Positions 45,469 through 55,841 of a DNA stretch of 64,000 nt are shown here, piece after piece. Under the pieces are notes generated by a model. That model was given only the letters and a program-made list of their open reading frames with translations, had not been told where the DNA came from and ran no database searches. The stretch is from assembly GCA_026692665.1 (NCBI GenBank), contig JAPLOF010000054.1, positions 1 through 64,000 on the forward strand. Reading direction: 5' to 3'. The DNA comes from Planctomycetota bacterium. Its GTDB lineage: Bacteria; Planctomycetota; UBA1135; GCA-002686595. Within the stretch, counting starts at the first letter, position 1, and each line of letters opens with the position of its first letter. Made by a program: the position numbers and the translations under genes.

Positions 45469-46812
45469 ATGGCTGACAAGGTCGTCCTCGCGTACTCCGG
45501 TGGTCTCGACACGTCGATCATCATCCCGTGGCTCAAGGAGAACCACGGGCTCGAGGTCCACGCCGTCTGCGGCGACGTCGGACAAGGCGCGGAAGAACTG
45601 GCGGGCCTCGAGGAAAAGGCCAAGAAGACCGGCGCCAAGAGTTGCAAAGTCGTCGACCAACGTCGCGAGTTCCTGGTGGAGTACGTCTGGCCCAATCTCC
45701 GCGCGATGAGCGTGTACGAGGGCCGCTACCTGCTCGGCACCAGCATGGCGCGTCCGATCCTGGCCAAGGCGCAAGTCGAGTACGCGCGCGAGGTCGGCGC
45801 GAAGTACGTGGCCCACGGCTGCACGGGCAAGGGCAACGACCAGGTCCGCTTCGAGCTCACCTACATGGCGCTCGCGCCGGACCTCGAGATCATCGCGCCC
45901 TGGCGCACGTGGGACATCACGAGCCGCGAGGACGCGATCGACTACGCCGAGGCGCGCAAGATCCCGATCACGGCGTCGCGCACGAAGATCTACAGCCGCG
46001 ACCGCAACCTGTGGCACATCAGCCACGAGGGCGGCGCGCTCGAGGATCCGGCCAACGCTCCGCCGGACGACGTCTGGGTCCTGACGCAGAACCCGGAGAA
46101 GGCGCCGAACGAGCCGCAGGTCGTCACGATCGGCTACGAGAAGGGCGTGCCCGTCTCGGTCGACGGCAAGAAGCTCGCGCCCGAGGTGCTCGTGGCCAAG
46201 CTCAACGAGATCGGCGGCCGCCACGGCGTCGGTCGCGTCGACATCGTCGAGAACCGCCTCGTCGGCATGAAGTCGCGCGGCGTCTACGAGACGCCCGGCG
46301 GCACGATCGTGCTCGAGGGCCTGCGCACGCTGCGTTCCCTGACGCTCGACCGCGACACGATGCGCGCCTGCGAGAAGCTGATGCCGGAGTACGCCGACAT
46401 CGTCTACACGGGCCGCTGGTTCGCGCCGGCGCGCGAGGCGTTCGACGCGTTCTTCCTCAAGGCGACCGAGGTCGTCACCGGCGAAGTGCAGGTCAAGCTC
46501 TACAAGGGCTCCTGCGTCGCGCAGTCGGCGAAGAGCCCGTACTCGCTCTACAGCGAGAGCCTCGCGACGTTCGGCGCGTCGGCGGCGTTCGACCATGCGG
46601 ACAGCAAGGGCTTCGTGAAGCTGTACGGTCTGCCCGGCATGGTGGCCGCGAGCGTTCGCCGCGCGCAGAGGTCCCCGGGTGCGAAGGCCGCGACGCCCAA
46701 GACCGGACCCGTCAAGTCCGTGTCGCCCGCACCGAAGACCGCCGCGAAGCCCACGCCGTCGAAGTCCCCCGCTCCCCGCCCCGTCGCCAGCGGCGGGAAG
46801 GTGCGCTCGTGA
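45469..46812 (+). CDS. argG: Argininosuccinate synthase with Ala/Pro/Lys-rich C-terminal tail
   Basis: A 447-residue ligase joining citrulline and aspartate with ATP hydrolysis to AMP. VVLAYSGGLDTSIIIPWL is the pyrophosphate-loop ATP motif. YVAHGCTGKGNDQVRFEL and SLTLDRD are also typical. The catalytic part ends near residue 395 with FVKLYGLPGMVAASVR, the usual family end. About 50 further residues follow, built from Ala, Pro, Lys, Ser and Thr and resembling a histone H1-like tail; these are absent from most ArgG proteins. The stop overlaps the argH GTG as GTGA. Confidence 0.95.
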   Translation: MADKVVLAYSGGLDTSIIIPWLKENHGLEVHAVCGDVGQGAEELAGLEEKAKKTGAKSCKVVDQRREFLVEYVWPNLRAMSVYEGRYLLGTSMARPILAKAQVEYAREVGAKYVAHGCTGKGNDQVRFELTYMALAPDLEIIAPWRTWDITSREDAIDYAEARKIPITASRTKIYSRDRNLWHISHEGGALEDPANAPPDDVWVLTQNPEKAPNEPQVVTIGYEKGVPVSVDGKKLAPEVLVAKLNEIGGRHGVGRVDIVENRLVGMKSRGVYETPGGTIVLEGLRTLRSLTLDRDTMRACEKLMPEYADIVYTGRWFAPAREAFDAFFLKATEVVTGEVQVKLYKGSCVAQSAKSPYSLYSESLATFGASAAFDHADSKGFVKLYGLPGMVAASVRRAQRSPGAKAATPKTGPVKSVSPAPKTAAKPTPSKSPAPRPVASGGKVRS

Positions 46813-48248
46813 CGAAACTCTGGGGCGGCCGCTTCGCCGGCGAATCCGACCCGCGCTTCTTCGAATGGCAGAAGAGCCTGCCTCACGACGTCGCGCTGCT
46901 CGCGGCCGACATCACGGGCAGCATGGCCTGGGCCAAGGCACTCGTGGACGCGGGCGTGCTGAAGCCCAACGAGGGACGGCGCATCACGGACGCACTCGCG
47001 GAGATCTTCGAGGAGGCCGACGAGGTCGATTCGAAGCTCGTGGACTCCGACGCGGAGGACGTGCACTCCCTCGTCGAAACGGAGCTCGGGCGTCGTGTGG
47101 GCGACCTCGCCAAGCGCCTGCACACTGGGCGCTCGCGCACCGACCAGGTCGCGACGGACCTCAAGCTCTTCCTGCGCGAGTTGCTGGTCGTGCTCGACGA
47201 ACGCCTGCGCGACCTCATGATCGCGCTGGTCGACCTCGCCGACGCGAACAGCGACCTGGCCATTCCGGGCTACACGCACATGCAGCGCGCGCAGCCGATC
47301 ACGGCCGGTCACCACGCCCTCGCCTACGTGCAGATGCTGTCCCGCGATCGCGATCGCGTCGGGGACACGATCGCGCGGATGGACTCGTGCCCGCTGGGCA
47401 GCGGCGCGCTCGCCGGCACCGCGTTCCCGGTCGACCGCGAGGAGATCGCGAGGGACCTGGGCTTCGCGATGCCCACCCGCAACAGCCTGGACGCCGTCTC
47501 CGACCGCGACCACCTGGCGGAGGCGCTCTTCACGTGCTCGCTGATCTCCGTGCACCTCTCGCGACTCGCCGAGGACTGGATCTTCTTCTCCAGCCACGAA
47601 GCCGGATTCCTCGAGCTGTCCGACGCCATCGCGACGGGCTCGAGCCTGATGCCGCAGAAGAAGAACCCCGACGGGTTCGAGCTCCTGCGCGGCAAGAGCG
47701 GGCGCGCGATCGGCGAGCTGACCGGGTTCCTGGCGACGTTGAAGGGCCTGCCGATGGCGTACGATCGCGACCTGCAGGAGGACAAGCAGGCGCTGCTCCT
47801 CGGCGTCCCGCCGATCATCGAGCAGGTCGAGATCGCCACGCTGCTCGTGCGCAACGTGCGCTACCGCGCCGACCGCTGTCGCGCCGCGGCCGAGCAGGGC
47901 GGAATGAACGCGACGGACCTCGCCGACCTGCTGGTGAAGACGGGCGTGGCGTTCCGCACGGCGCACGAGCGCGCCGGAACGGTCGTGCGCGCCGCGCTCG
48001 AGCACGGCTGCGAGATCCAGGCTCTGCCCAGGGGCGTGCTGGCCGACCTCGTGCCGGAGCTCGACGGGTTGGACCTGACACATGAGCTTTCCGTCGAAGC
48101 CGTGCTCGCGCGCCGCGACGTGATCGGGGGCACGGCGCCGAGCCGCGTGCGCGAGGAAGTGGATGCCTGGAAGCAGGCCTTCGTCGAGGAATTGGAAGCG
48201 CTCGACGCCGCGGACGACCTGGACGACGACGAGGACAAGGTTCTATGA
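46809..48248 (+). CDS. argH: Argininosuccinate lyase
   Basis: A 479-residue fumarase/aspartase superfamily enzyme that splits argininosuccinate into arginine and fumarate. It opens with KLWGGRFAGESDPRFFEW, holds HTGRSRTDQVATDL and GYTHMQRAQPITAGHH, and has the superfamily signature SSLMPQKKNPDGFELLR. The catalytic Ser loop (ATGSSLMPQKKNPD) is intact. The last 15 residues are unusually acidic (DAADDLDDDED). GTG start overlapping argG; its stop overlaps the argJ ATG as ATGA. Confidence 0.96.
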   Translation: MTKLWGGRFAGESDPRFFEWQKSLPHDVALLAADITGSMAWAKALVDAGVLKPNEGRRITDALAEIFEEADEVDSKLVDSDAEDVHSLVETELGRRVGDLAKRLHTGRSRTDQVATDLKLFLRELLVVLDERLRDLMIALVDLADANSDLAIPGYTHMQRAQPITAGHHALAYVQMLSRDRDRVGDTIARMDSCPLGSGALAGTAFPVDREEIARDLGFAMPTRNSLDAVSDRDHLAEALFTCSLISVHLSRLAEDWIFFSSHEAGFLELSDAIATGSSLMPQKKNPDGFELLRGKSGRAIGELTGFLATLKGLPMAYDRDLQEDKQALLLGVPPIIEQVEIATLLVRNVRYRADRCRAAAEQGGMNATDLADLLVKTGVAFRTAHERAGTVVRAALEHGCEIQALPRGVLADLVPELDGLDLTHELSVEAVLARRDVIGGTAPSRVREEVDAWKQAFVEELEALDAADDLDDDEDKVL

Positions 48249-49453
48249 ACGAGACACGCGCCAGCGATACCCGCCCCGTCCTCCCCGCCGGCTTCAAGGC
48301 CGCGGCCGTGCACGCCGGCATTCGCGCGCGACGGACGAAGATGGACCTCGGGCTGATCGTGGCCCCCGAGGCGTTCGCCGCCGCGGCGCTGTTCACGACG
48401 AATCGCCTGAACGGCGCGCACGTGACCGTGTGCCGCGAGTCCCTGGCGAAGAGCAAGGGTCGCGTGCGCGCGCTGCTCGTGAACTCGGGGAATGCCAACT
48501 GCTCCACCGGCGAGGAGGGTCTGGCGGACGCGCGCCGCGTCCAGCGCACGCTGGCCGAGATCGTCGGCTGTCCGGCCGAGGAAGTGCTCTTCATGAGCAC
48601 GGGCGTCATCGGCGCGCGGCTCCCGGTCGAGAAGATCCTCGACGCGCTGCCGAACCTCGTGGCCGCGGCCCACGAGAAGGGCCTGGGCGATTTCGCGACG
48701 GCCATCATGACGACCGACCTCGTGCCGAAGGTGCGCACGATCGCGATCGAGGAGAAGTCGGGCCCCGCGTTCCGCGTCACGGGCGTCGCGAAGGGCAGCG
48801 GCATGATCCACCCGAACATGGCGACGATGCTCGCCTACCTCCTGACGGACGGCCCGCTTCCGCACGACGCGCACACCGCGCTCAAGCGCCTCGCCGACCA
48901 GAGCTTCCACCGTCTGACGGTCGACGGCGACACGAGCCCGAACGACACGGTGCTGCTCTGGAGCTCGCGCGGCCCCGCGACTTCGCCGACCCAGGAGGCG
49001 GCATGCACCAGCGCGCTCGTCGAGGTCTCGCAGGAGCTGTGCCGCCTGATCGCCGCAGACGGCGAGGGCGCGACACGGCTCGTGACGGTCCAGGTGACGG
49101 GCGCCCCCAGCGAGCAGGCCGCGTCGCACGTCGCGCGCACGATCGCCACGAGCCCGCTGATCAAGACCGCGATCCACGGGCGCGACCCGAATTGGGGCCG
49201 CATCCTGGCCGCCGCCGGCCGCGCGGGCGTCGAGTTCGACACGGACAAGGCGCGCGTGTGGATCGGCGATGCCGACGTGTATTCGAGCGGCAAGCCGCAT
49301 CCCGAGAACGAGCAGGAGGCGCACCTGCACCTCCTGCAGAAGCACGAGGTCGTGATCGGCGTGGACCTCGCCGCCGGCAGCGCGGCGGCCGAGGCCTGGA
49401 CCTGCGATTTCTCGGCCGATTACGTGCGGATCAACGCGGACTACCGGTCGTAG
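48245..49453 (+). CDS. argJ: Glutamate N-acetyltransferase / ornithine acetyltransferase
   Basis: A 402-residue Ntn-type enzyme that moves the acetyl group from N-acetylornithine to glutamate, making the pathway cyclic. It is normally processed between Ala and Thr in GMIHPNMATMLAYL; the nucleophile here is T194. SGNANCSTGEEG and FMSTGVIGARLPV bind the substrate, and HGRDPNWGRILAAAGRAG is the conserved C-terminal block. Whether it is mono- or bifunctional (also using acetyl-CoA) cannot be told from sequence. It is the last gene of the operon. The 232 bp after it show no strong terminator. Confidence 0.95.
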   Translation: MNETRASDTRPVLPAGFKAAAVHAGIRARRTKMDLGLIVAPEAFAAAALFTTNRLNGAHVTVCRESLAKSKGRVRALLVNSGNANCSTGEEGLADARRVQRTLAEIVGCPAEEVLFMSTGVIGARLPVEKILDALPNLVAAAHEKGLGDFATAIMTTDLVPKVRTIAIEEKSGPAFRVTGVAKGSGMIHPNMATMLAYLLTDGPLPHDAHTALKRLADQSFHRLTVDGDTSPNDTVLLWSSRGPATSPTQEAACTSALVEVSQELCRLIAADGEGATRLVTVQVTGAPSEQAASHVARTIATSPLIKTAIHGRDPNWGRILAAAGRAGVEFDTDKARVWIGDADVYSSGKPHPENEQEAHLHLLQKHEVVIGVDLAAGSAAAEAWTCDFSADYVRINADYRS

Positions 49454-49685
49454 GACGTGGGTCGATCGGCTGGCAGGCGCGCGAACTGCCGGCGGCGAGA
49501 GAGTGAGCAGCGCGACCTTCGCGGGCAACACCCGAGCACTCCGTGAGGGCGACGAATCTGGTTCTCTGAACGGATCCAGCACGAGTTGCAGGTGATCAGG
49601 CCTCCTCCTGGACAGGCGCCGCCGGTCCGGACCTCGCTTCACGCACCCGATCCGGGTACAGGCAGTGCGCGGCCGCGCCGCCCGC

Positions 49686-50357
49686 ATGCGACTCCGAATC
49701 GCCCTGCTCACGGTCCTGATCGCGCTCGCGATCCTGCTCGGCATCCGGCCGCTCGACCGGTCGGACTGGATCCTCGAGAACGTGCTGATCGTGCTGGGCC
49801 TCGCGTTCCTGTGGCGGACGCGCAACTGGCTGCCGCTCACCGATGCGTCCGTGTGGCTCGTCTTCGTCTTCCTTGTCCTCCACGAGGTCGGCGCGCACTA
49901 CACCTACGCGTGCGTGCCCTACGACCGCTGGTTCGAATCGCTGAGCGGGCGAACGTTGAACTCGGTGCTAGGCCTGGAGCGCAACCACTACGACCGGCTG
50001 GTCCACTTCCTGTTCGGATTCCTGCTGGCGATCCCGCAGCGCGAGCTCTTCCTGCGCGTGGTCCGCGCCCGCGGGATCGCGAGCTACTGGCTGCCGGTCC
50101 AGATGACGCTCTCGTGGTCGGCGATCTACGAGATCGTGGAGTGGCTCTCGGCCGAGTTCTTCGGCGGAGAGCTGGGCGCGGCGTTCCTCGGGACCCAGGG
50201 CGACGAATGGGACGCGCAGAAGGACATGGCGCTGGCGGGGCTCGGCGCCGTGCTCTCGATGTGCGTCCTGGCGGCGATCCACCGCCGGCGCGGGTACGAC
50301 TTCCAGCAACGCTGGCTGGAACTCCGCGTCCCGGACTTCGCGCGGCGCTTCGACTGA
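49686..50357 (+). CDS. DUF2238 family membrane protein
   Basis: A 223-residue protein with about six hydrophobic helices. The conserved DUF2238 pattern is visible: NHYDRLVHFLFGFLLAIPQRE, with His and Asp at a helix end, and later EFFGG ... GTQGDEWDAQKDMALAGLGAVLS. These acidic and His residues within membrane helices may bind a metal or proton, but the family's function is unknown. The ATG at 49686 is preferred over a GTG seven codons upstream. Its stop is 3 bp from the stop of the convergent histidine kinase gene. Confidence 0.8.
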   Translation: MRLRIALLTVLIALAILLGIRPLDRSDWILENVLIVLGLAFLWRTRNWLPLTDASVWLVFVFLVLHEVGAHYTYACVPYDRWFESLSGRTLNSVLGLERNHYDRLVHFLFGFLLAIPQRELFLRVVRARGIASYWLPVQMTLSWSAIYEIVEWLSAEFFGGELGAAFLGTQGDEWDAQKDMALAGLGAVLSMCVLAAIHRRRGYDFQQRWLELRVPDFARRFD

Positions 50358-50360
50358 GGC

Positions 50361-52004
<1,644 letters not shown>

Positions 52005-52178
52005 GTGGGCGTCGCGGCCGATGGCAGGGCCGAGAGTTTCGATCGAACCGATCGCCGCGGGGCCTGGACGGGATCGTGCCCCTTCATGGAAACTTGATCT
52101 CGCCTTGACGCGCGGGGACCACGAGGGGGAAACGCCTCCTCGGGCCGGAGCGCAATTCCGTCCTGCTACCCTCGACAC

Positions 52179-54086
52179 GTGCACGCGCTCCTCCACGCCC
52201 TCTGCCTGGCCTGCCTCGCCGCCGCACCGATCCGCGCCCAGGAGCAGGTCCCCGTCGCGAGCGCCGCGGCGCGGGCTCGGTTCGGACAGTTCCTGCGCGA
52301 AGTCGGCGGCCTCTCCGAGCCGGGCTTCGCCGCGATCGACGCCGAGGGCCGCCTGTGGGTCACGGAGAGCTTCACCGGCGCCCTGCGCGTGTTCGGGGCC
52401 GACGGCGGGGAGCTGGCGCGCTTCCCGCTCGAGGTGAAACCCGGCGTCCCGCGCGAGCCGCGCGGCGTCGCGATCTCGCCCGCCGGCGAGATCTACGTGT
52501 CGGACGCCCTCGAGCAGAAGATCGTCGTGCTCGACGGCAAGGGCCTGCAAGTGCGCGCGATCGGGAAGCGCGGCGCGGGGCCGGGAGAACTGCGCGAGCC
52601 GCGCGGGATCGCCATCGCCGACGGGAAACTCTACGTCGCGGACTCCGGGAACCACCGCATCGGCGTGTACGCGCTCGACGGCCAGTTCGAGCGCGCGATC
52701 GGCCGACGCGGATTCGGCGACGGCGAGCTGCTCGCGCCGAACGACGTCGCCGTCGACGCGGCGGGTCGCGTCTTCGTGGCCGATCTCGGGAATCAGCGCG
52801 TCGCGCGCTTCGAGAAGGACGGAGCGTTCGGCAAGTCGTGGGGCGGGCTGGGCCCGTACTCCGGCCTCTTCCACGCGCCGACCGGCATCGCCGAGCGCGG
52901 CGGCCGCGTGTTCGTGGCCGACCGCGACAACCACCGCGTGCAGGTCTTCGACGGCGACGGCAAGCCCGACCACGAGTGGGGCGTCCACGCCATCCGGCCG
53001 CGCGAAGGCGGCGGAAAGCTGCACTATCCGAGCGCGATCGCCCTGTCCTCGAAGGGCGACGTCGCCGCGGTCGTCGAAGGTCTCGAGGGGCGCGTGCAGT
53101 TCTTCGGCCACGAAGGCGACACCGGGGCCGACCCGCCCATCGTCGACCGCAGCGCCGCGGCGCACTACGAGGGCGGCTGCGACGTCGCCGGGAACCTGCT
53201 GGCGGTGCTCGAGCCGGCGGGACCGTCGGTCTCGATCTTCGACATGGCGCACCCGACGCCGATCGAGATCACGCGCTTCGGGCGCTCCGGTCCGACCGCG
53301 GGCAAGTTCCTCGTGCCGGCCGACGTCGAGTTCGCGGCCGACGGGAAGAGCGTGTGGGTCTCGGACCCTCTCGTGCACCGCATCTCGCAGTACGCGCTCG
53401 CCTACGAGCCGGGCGGCGTCCTGCGCTTCGATCCGTACATGGCGCGGTTCGTCCGCGCGCTCGACCTGGAAGCCGCGCCCGGACTCCCCGCGGCGCCGTG
53501 GCCGACGGAACCGACCGCGCTCGAACTCGGCCCGGACGGCTCGCTCTACGTCGCCGACCGCGCGAACGCGCGCGTGCTCGTGTTCGGAGCGGACATGGGG
53601 TTCCTGCGGGTCCTGGGCGAAGCGGGCACGGGACCGGGCCGCCTCCTGGAACCGGCCTCGATCGCGGTCGGCGACAAGGGCCTGGTCCACGTCGCCGACG
53701 CGCGCGGGCGCAAGGTCGAGTCGTTCGACAACGCGGGCAAGCCGCGCGGCTCGTGGCCGATCCCGAACGGCCGCGACGGCGACGGGCGCCCGCGCGGGAT
53801 CGCCGCCGCCGCGGGCGGCGGATTCTGGATCACCGCCGAGGACGCGCAACTGCTCGTGCGCGCCGACGCCGAGGGGATCCCGCTGGCGACGATCGGCACG
53901 CCCTGGACGCCCGGGCTCGGGAAGCTCCAGTTCTTCCATCCGGGGGGCCTCGCGCGGGACGCCGAGGGCGGCCTGGTCCTCATCGACGCGGGCAACCACC
54001 GCTTCCAGGTGCTGACCAAGGACGGCGAATTCCGCACGGCTTGGGGATCGCGCCTCTTCCTCGAACCCATCCTGAAGGCGAAATAG
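52179..54086 (+). CDS. Secreted NHL-repeat beta-propeller protein
   Basis: A 635-residue protein with a signal peptide (LLHALCLACLAAAPIRAQ). Most of the mature part is NHL repeats, with the pattern of a Pro-Arg/Gly turn, then GIAIADGKLYVADSGNHRI; about ten or more copies can be followed to the C-terminus. NHL propellers serve as binding surfaces, or in some cases as lyases; nothing here points to a catalytic site. The GTG start at 52179 follows a TACCCT hexamer by 6 nt and lacks a ribosome binding site, so it may be leaderless. It is 11 bp upstream of the FixH-like gene and may share its transcript. Confidence 0.88.
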   Translation: MHALLHALCLACLAAAPIRAQEQVPVASAAARARFGQFLREVGGLSEPGFAAIDAEGRLWVTESFTGALRVFGADGGELARFPLEVKPGVPREPRGVAISPAGEIYVSDALEQKIVVLDGKGLQVRAIGKRGAGPGELREPRGIAIADGKLYVADSGNHRIGVYALDGQFERAIGRRGFGDGELLAPNDVAVDAAGRVFVADLGNQRVARFEKDGAFGKSWGGLGPYSGLFHAPTGIAERGGRVFVADRDNHRVQVFDGDGKPDHEWGVHAIRPREGGGKLHYPSAIALSSKGDVAAVVEGLEGRVQFFGHEGDTGADPPIVDRSAAAHYEGGCDVAGNLLAVLEPAGPSVSIFDMAHPTPIEITRFGRSGPTAGKFLVPADVEFAADGKSVWVSDPLVHRISQYALAYEPGGVLRFDPYMARFVRALDLEAAPGLPAAPWPTEPTALELGPDGSLYVADRANARVLVFGADMGFLRVLGEAGTGPGRLLEPASIAVGDKGLVHVADARGRKVESFDNAGKPRGSWPIPNGRDGDGRPRGIAAAAGGGFWITAEDAQLLVRADAEGIPLATIGTPWTPGLGKLQFFHPGGLARDAEGGLVLIDAGNHRFQVLTKDGEFRTAWGSRLFLEPILKAK

Positions 54087-54097
54087 GGAGCAGCGCG

Positions 54098-54538
54098 ATG
54101 CCCAAGCCCAGGTCCCTGCTGCGTCTGTGCGCGTCGTCCGTCGCCGTCGTCGGACTCGCGCTCGCGTCCGGATCTTCGATGCGAGCCGAGGACGCGCGCA
54201 CGGAGAAGTCCGTGAACAGCAACGGCGGCCGCTACGTCCTGCACGTGAAGGAGCCCGAGGGCGGGTTCGTGCGCGGCAAGCCGCTGTCGCTCGAGGTGCG
54301 CGTGACGCGCGCCGGCGACCCGTCGGCGACGGTGCCGGGCCTCGGCCTCGTGGTCGACGCCGACATGCCCGAACACCTGCACGGCACGAACCGCGTGCCG
54401 CGCATCCAGCGCCGCGCGGACGGCTCGTTCCTGGTCGAGAACCTGTACCTGCACATGCCCGGCTGGTGGGAGTTGTTCCTCGACGTCGTCGAGAGTCCGT
54501 GGACGGAGCGCGCGCAGATGCGCGTCGAGATCGAGTGA
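54098..54538 (+). CDS. FixH/YtkA-like small exported protein
   Basis: A 146-residue protein with a signal peptide (LLRLCASSVAVVGLALASG). The mature part is one beta-sandwich: NGGRYVLHVKEPEGGFVRGKP, then DADMPEHLHGTNRVPRIQ and LYLHMPGWWELFLDV. The MPeHxHG and MPGwWel segments are seen in FixH/YtkA-like domains, some of which are linked to copper or to cytochrome oxidase maturation. A copper or heme role is only inferred, mainly from the cytochrome c peroxidase gene downstream. A GGGAG ribosome binding site lies about 7 nt upstream of the ATG. Its stop overlaps the next GTG as GTGA. Confidence 0.7.
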   Translation: MPKPRSLLRLCASSVAVVGLALASGSSMRAEDARTEKSVNSNGGRYVLHVKEPEGGFVRGKPLSLEVRVTRAGDPSATVPGLGLVVDADMPEHLHGTNRVPRIQRRADGSFLVENLYLHMPGWWELFLDVVESPWTERAQMRVEIE

Positions 54539-55755
54539 CGCTCGCGCTCCCCTTCCTCTTCGCCGCTCTCGCCGCCCAGGTCGCCGGCGCGGGAGACGTC
54601 GCGCCGAAGGCCGCGGAGCCCGCCCGCCGACTCGTCGACCAGCTCGACGCGACGCAGGTCCAGCGCATCCTGCGCCACGGTCCGCTCGAGCCCGCGCCGC
54701 CGGACCCCACGAACCGTGTCGCGACCTCGGATGCGGCCGCGCACCTCGGGCAGCGGCTCTTCTACGACACGCGCCTCTCGTTGGACGGCAACCATTCGTG
54801 CACGAGCTGTCACATGACCTCGCGCGCCTTCGCCGACGGACTCGACCTGCCCGTGCCGGCGGGAGCGAGCGAGCGGCACTCGCCGACGATCCTGAACGCC
54901 GTGTACCAGCGCTGGTTCTTCTGGGACGGACGCGCGGATTCGCTCTGGAGCCAGGCGCTCCAGCCGATCGAGAACCCGCGCGAGCTCGGCATCGGGCGGG
55001 CGGGACTCGCACGCCTCCTCGTCGAGGACACGCGACTCGCCGCCGAGTACCGCGCCGCGTTCGACGAAGCGCCTTCCGCCGCCCCGGAGGATTCGGACCG
55101 GACCGCGGTGAACGCGGCCAAGGCCATCGCGGCCTACGAGGCGCGGCTCGTGAGCGCGGATTCGGCCTTCGACCGCTTCGCGGCGGCGCTGCGGGCCGGG
55201 GACCTCGACGCCGCAGCGCGGTACCCGGAGGACGCACTACGCGGACTGCTCCTCTTCACCGGCCGCGCGAACTGCCGTTCGTGCCACGCTGGCCCGCTCT
55301 TCTCGGACGGCGAGTTCCACACGATCGGGATGCCACCGAAGGGCGGCGGGAAGCTGCGCGACTCCGGCCGTTTCCGCGGAATCGAGCTCCTGCGCGCCGA
55401 TCCGTTCCGCGGGTCGGGACCGTGGAGCGACGCGCCCGACAGCGAACGCGCGCGCGAAGTCGAGTCGCTGGTGCAGTCGCCCGAGCAGTGGGGGCAGGTG
55501 AGGACGCCGAGCCTGCGCAACGTCGCGCGCACCGCGCCGTACATGAGCCAGGGCCAGATGGCGAGCCTGCGCGACGTGCTGCACTACTACTCGACGCTGG
55601 ACGGCGCGGTGGCGGCCGGCCATCACGGGGAGCAGGTCCTGAAACCGCTCGCGCTCTCGGACGGCGAGCGCGCGGACCTCGAAGCGTTCCTGCGCACGCT
55701 GGACGGGGTCGACCCGCCGGCCGCGCTCATGAAACCGCTCCCGAAGGCGCGCTGA
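54535..55755 (+). CDS. Di-heme cytochrome c peroxidase (MauG/CCP family)
   Basis: A 406-residue exported protein. It has a signal peptide (LALPFLFAALAAQVAGAG) and two heme c attachment sites, C89-TS-C92-H93 and C247-RS-C250-H251, at the spacing of bacterial cytochrome c peroxidases. LYDTRLSLDGN-like FYDTRLSLDGNHSC, SPTILNAVYQRWFFWDGRA and TPSLRNVARTAPYM are conserved blocks in the family. It would reduce peroxide using electrons from small cytochromes or, as in MauG-like members, oxidise a protein target. The GTG start overlaps the FixH-like stop. Confidence 0.92.
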   Translation: MTLALPFLFAALAAQVAGAGDVAPKAAEPARRLVDQLDATQVQRILRHGPLEPAPPDPTNRVATSDAAAHLGQRLFYDTRLSLDGNHSCTSCHMTSRAFADGLDLPVPAGASERHSPTILNAVYQRWFFWDGRADSLWSQALQPIENPRELGIGRAGLARLLVEDTRLAAEYRAAFDEAPSAAPEDSDRTAVNAAKAIAAYEARLVSADSAFDRFAAALRAGDLDAAARYPEDALRGLLLFTGRANCRSCHAGPLFSDGEFHTIGMPPKGGGKLRDSGRFRGIELLRADPFRGSGPWSDAPDSERAREVESLVQSPEQWGQVRTPSLRNVARTAPYMSQGQMASLRDVLHYYSTLDGAVAAGHHGEQVLKPLALSDGERADLEAFLRTLDGVDPPAALMKPLPKAR

Positions 55756-55841
55756 ATCCGCGCGCTCCCTGGCGCACCGTGCCGGTCCGAGTAGCATGGA
55801 TTGGACGCTTTCCGGTCCACTCCACGGAGCCCCCCGCCACG

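Noticed and set aside
49454-49685. tRNA or small RNA gene after argJ
   Set aside because: No cloverleaf, T-loop consensus or strong hairpin could be found.
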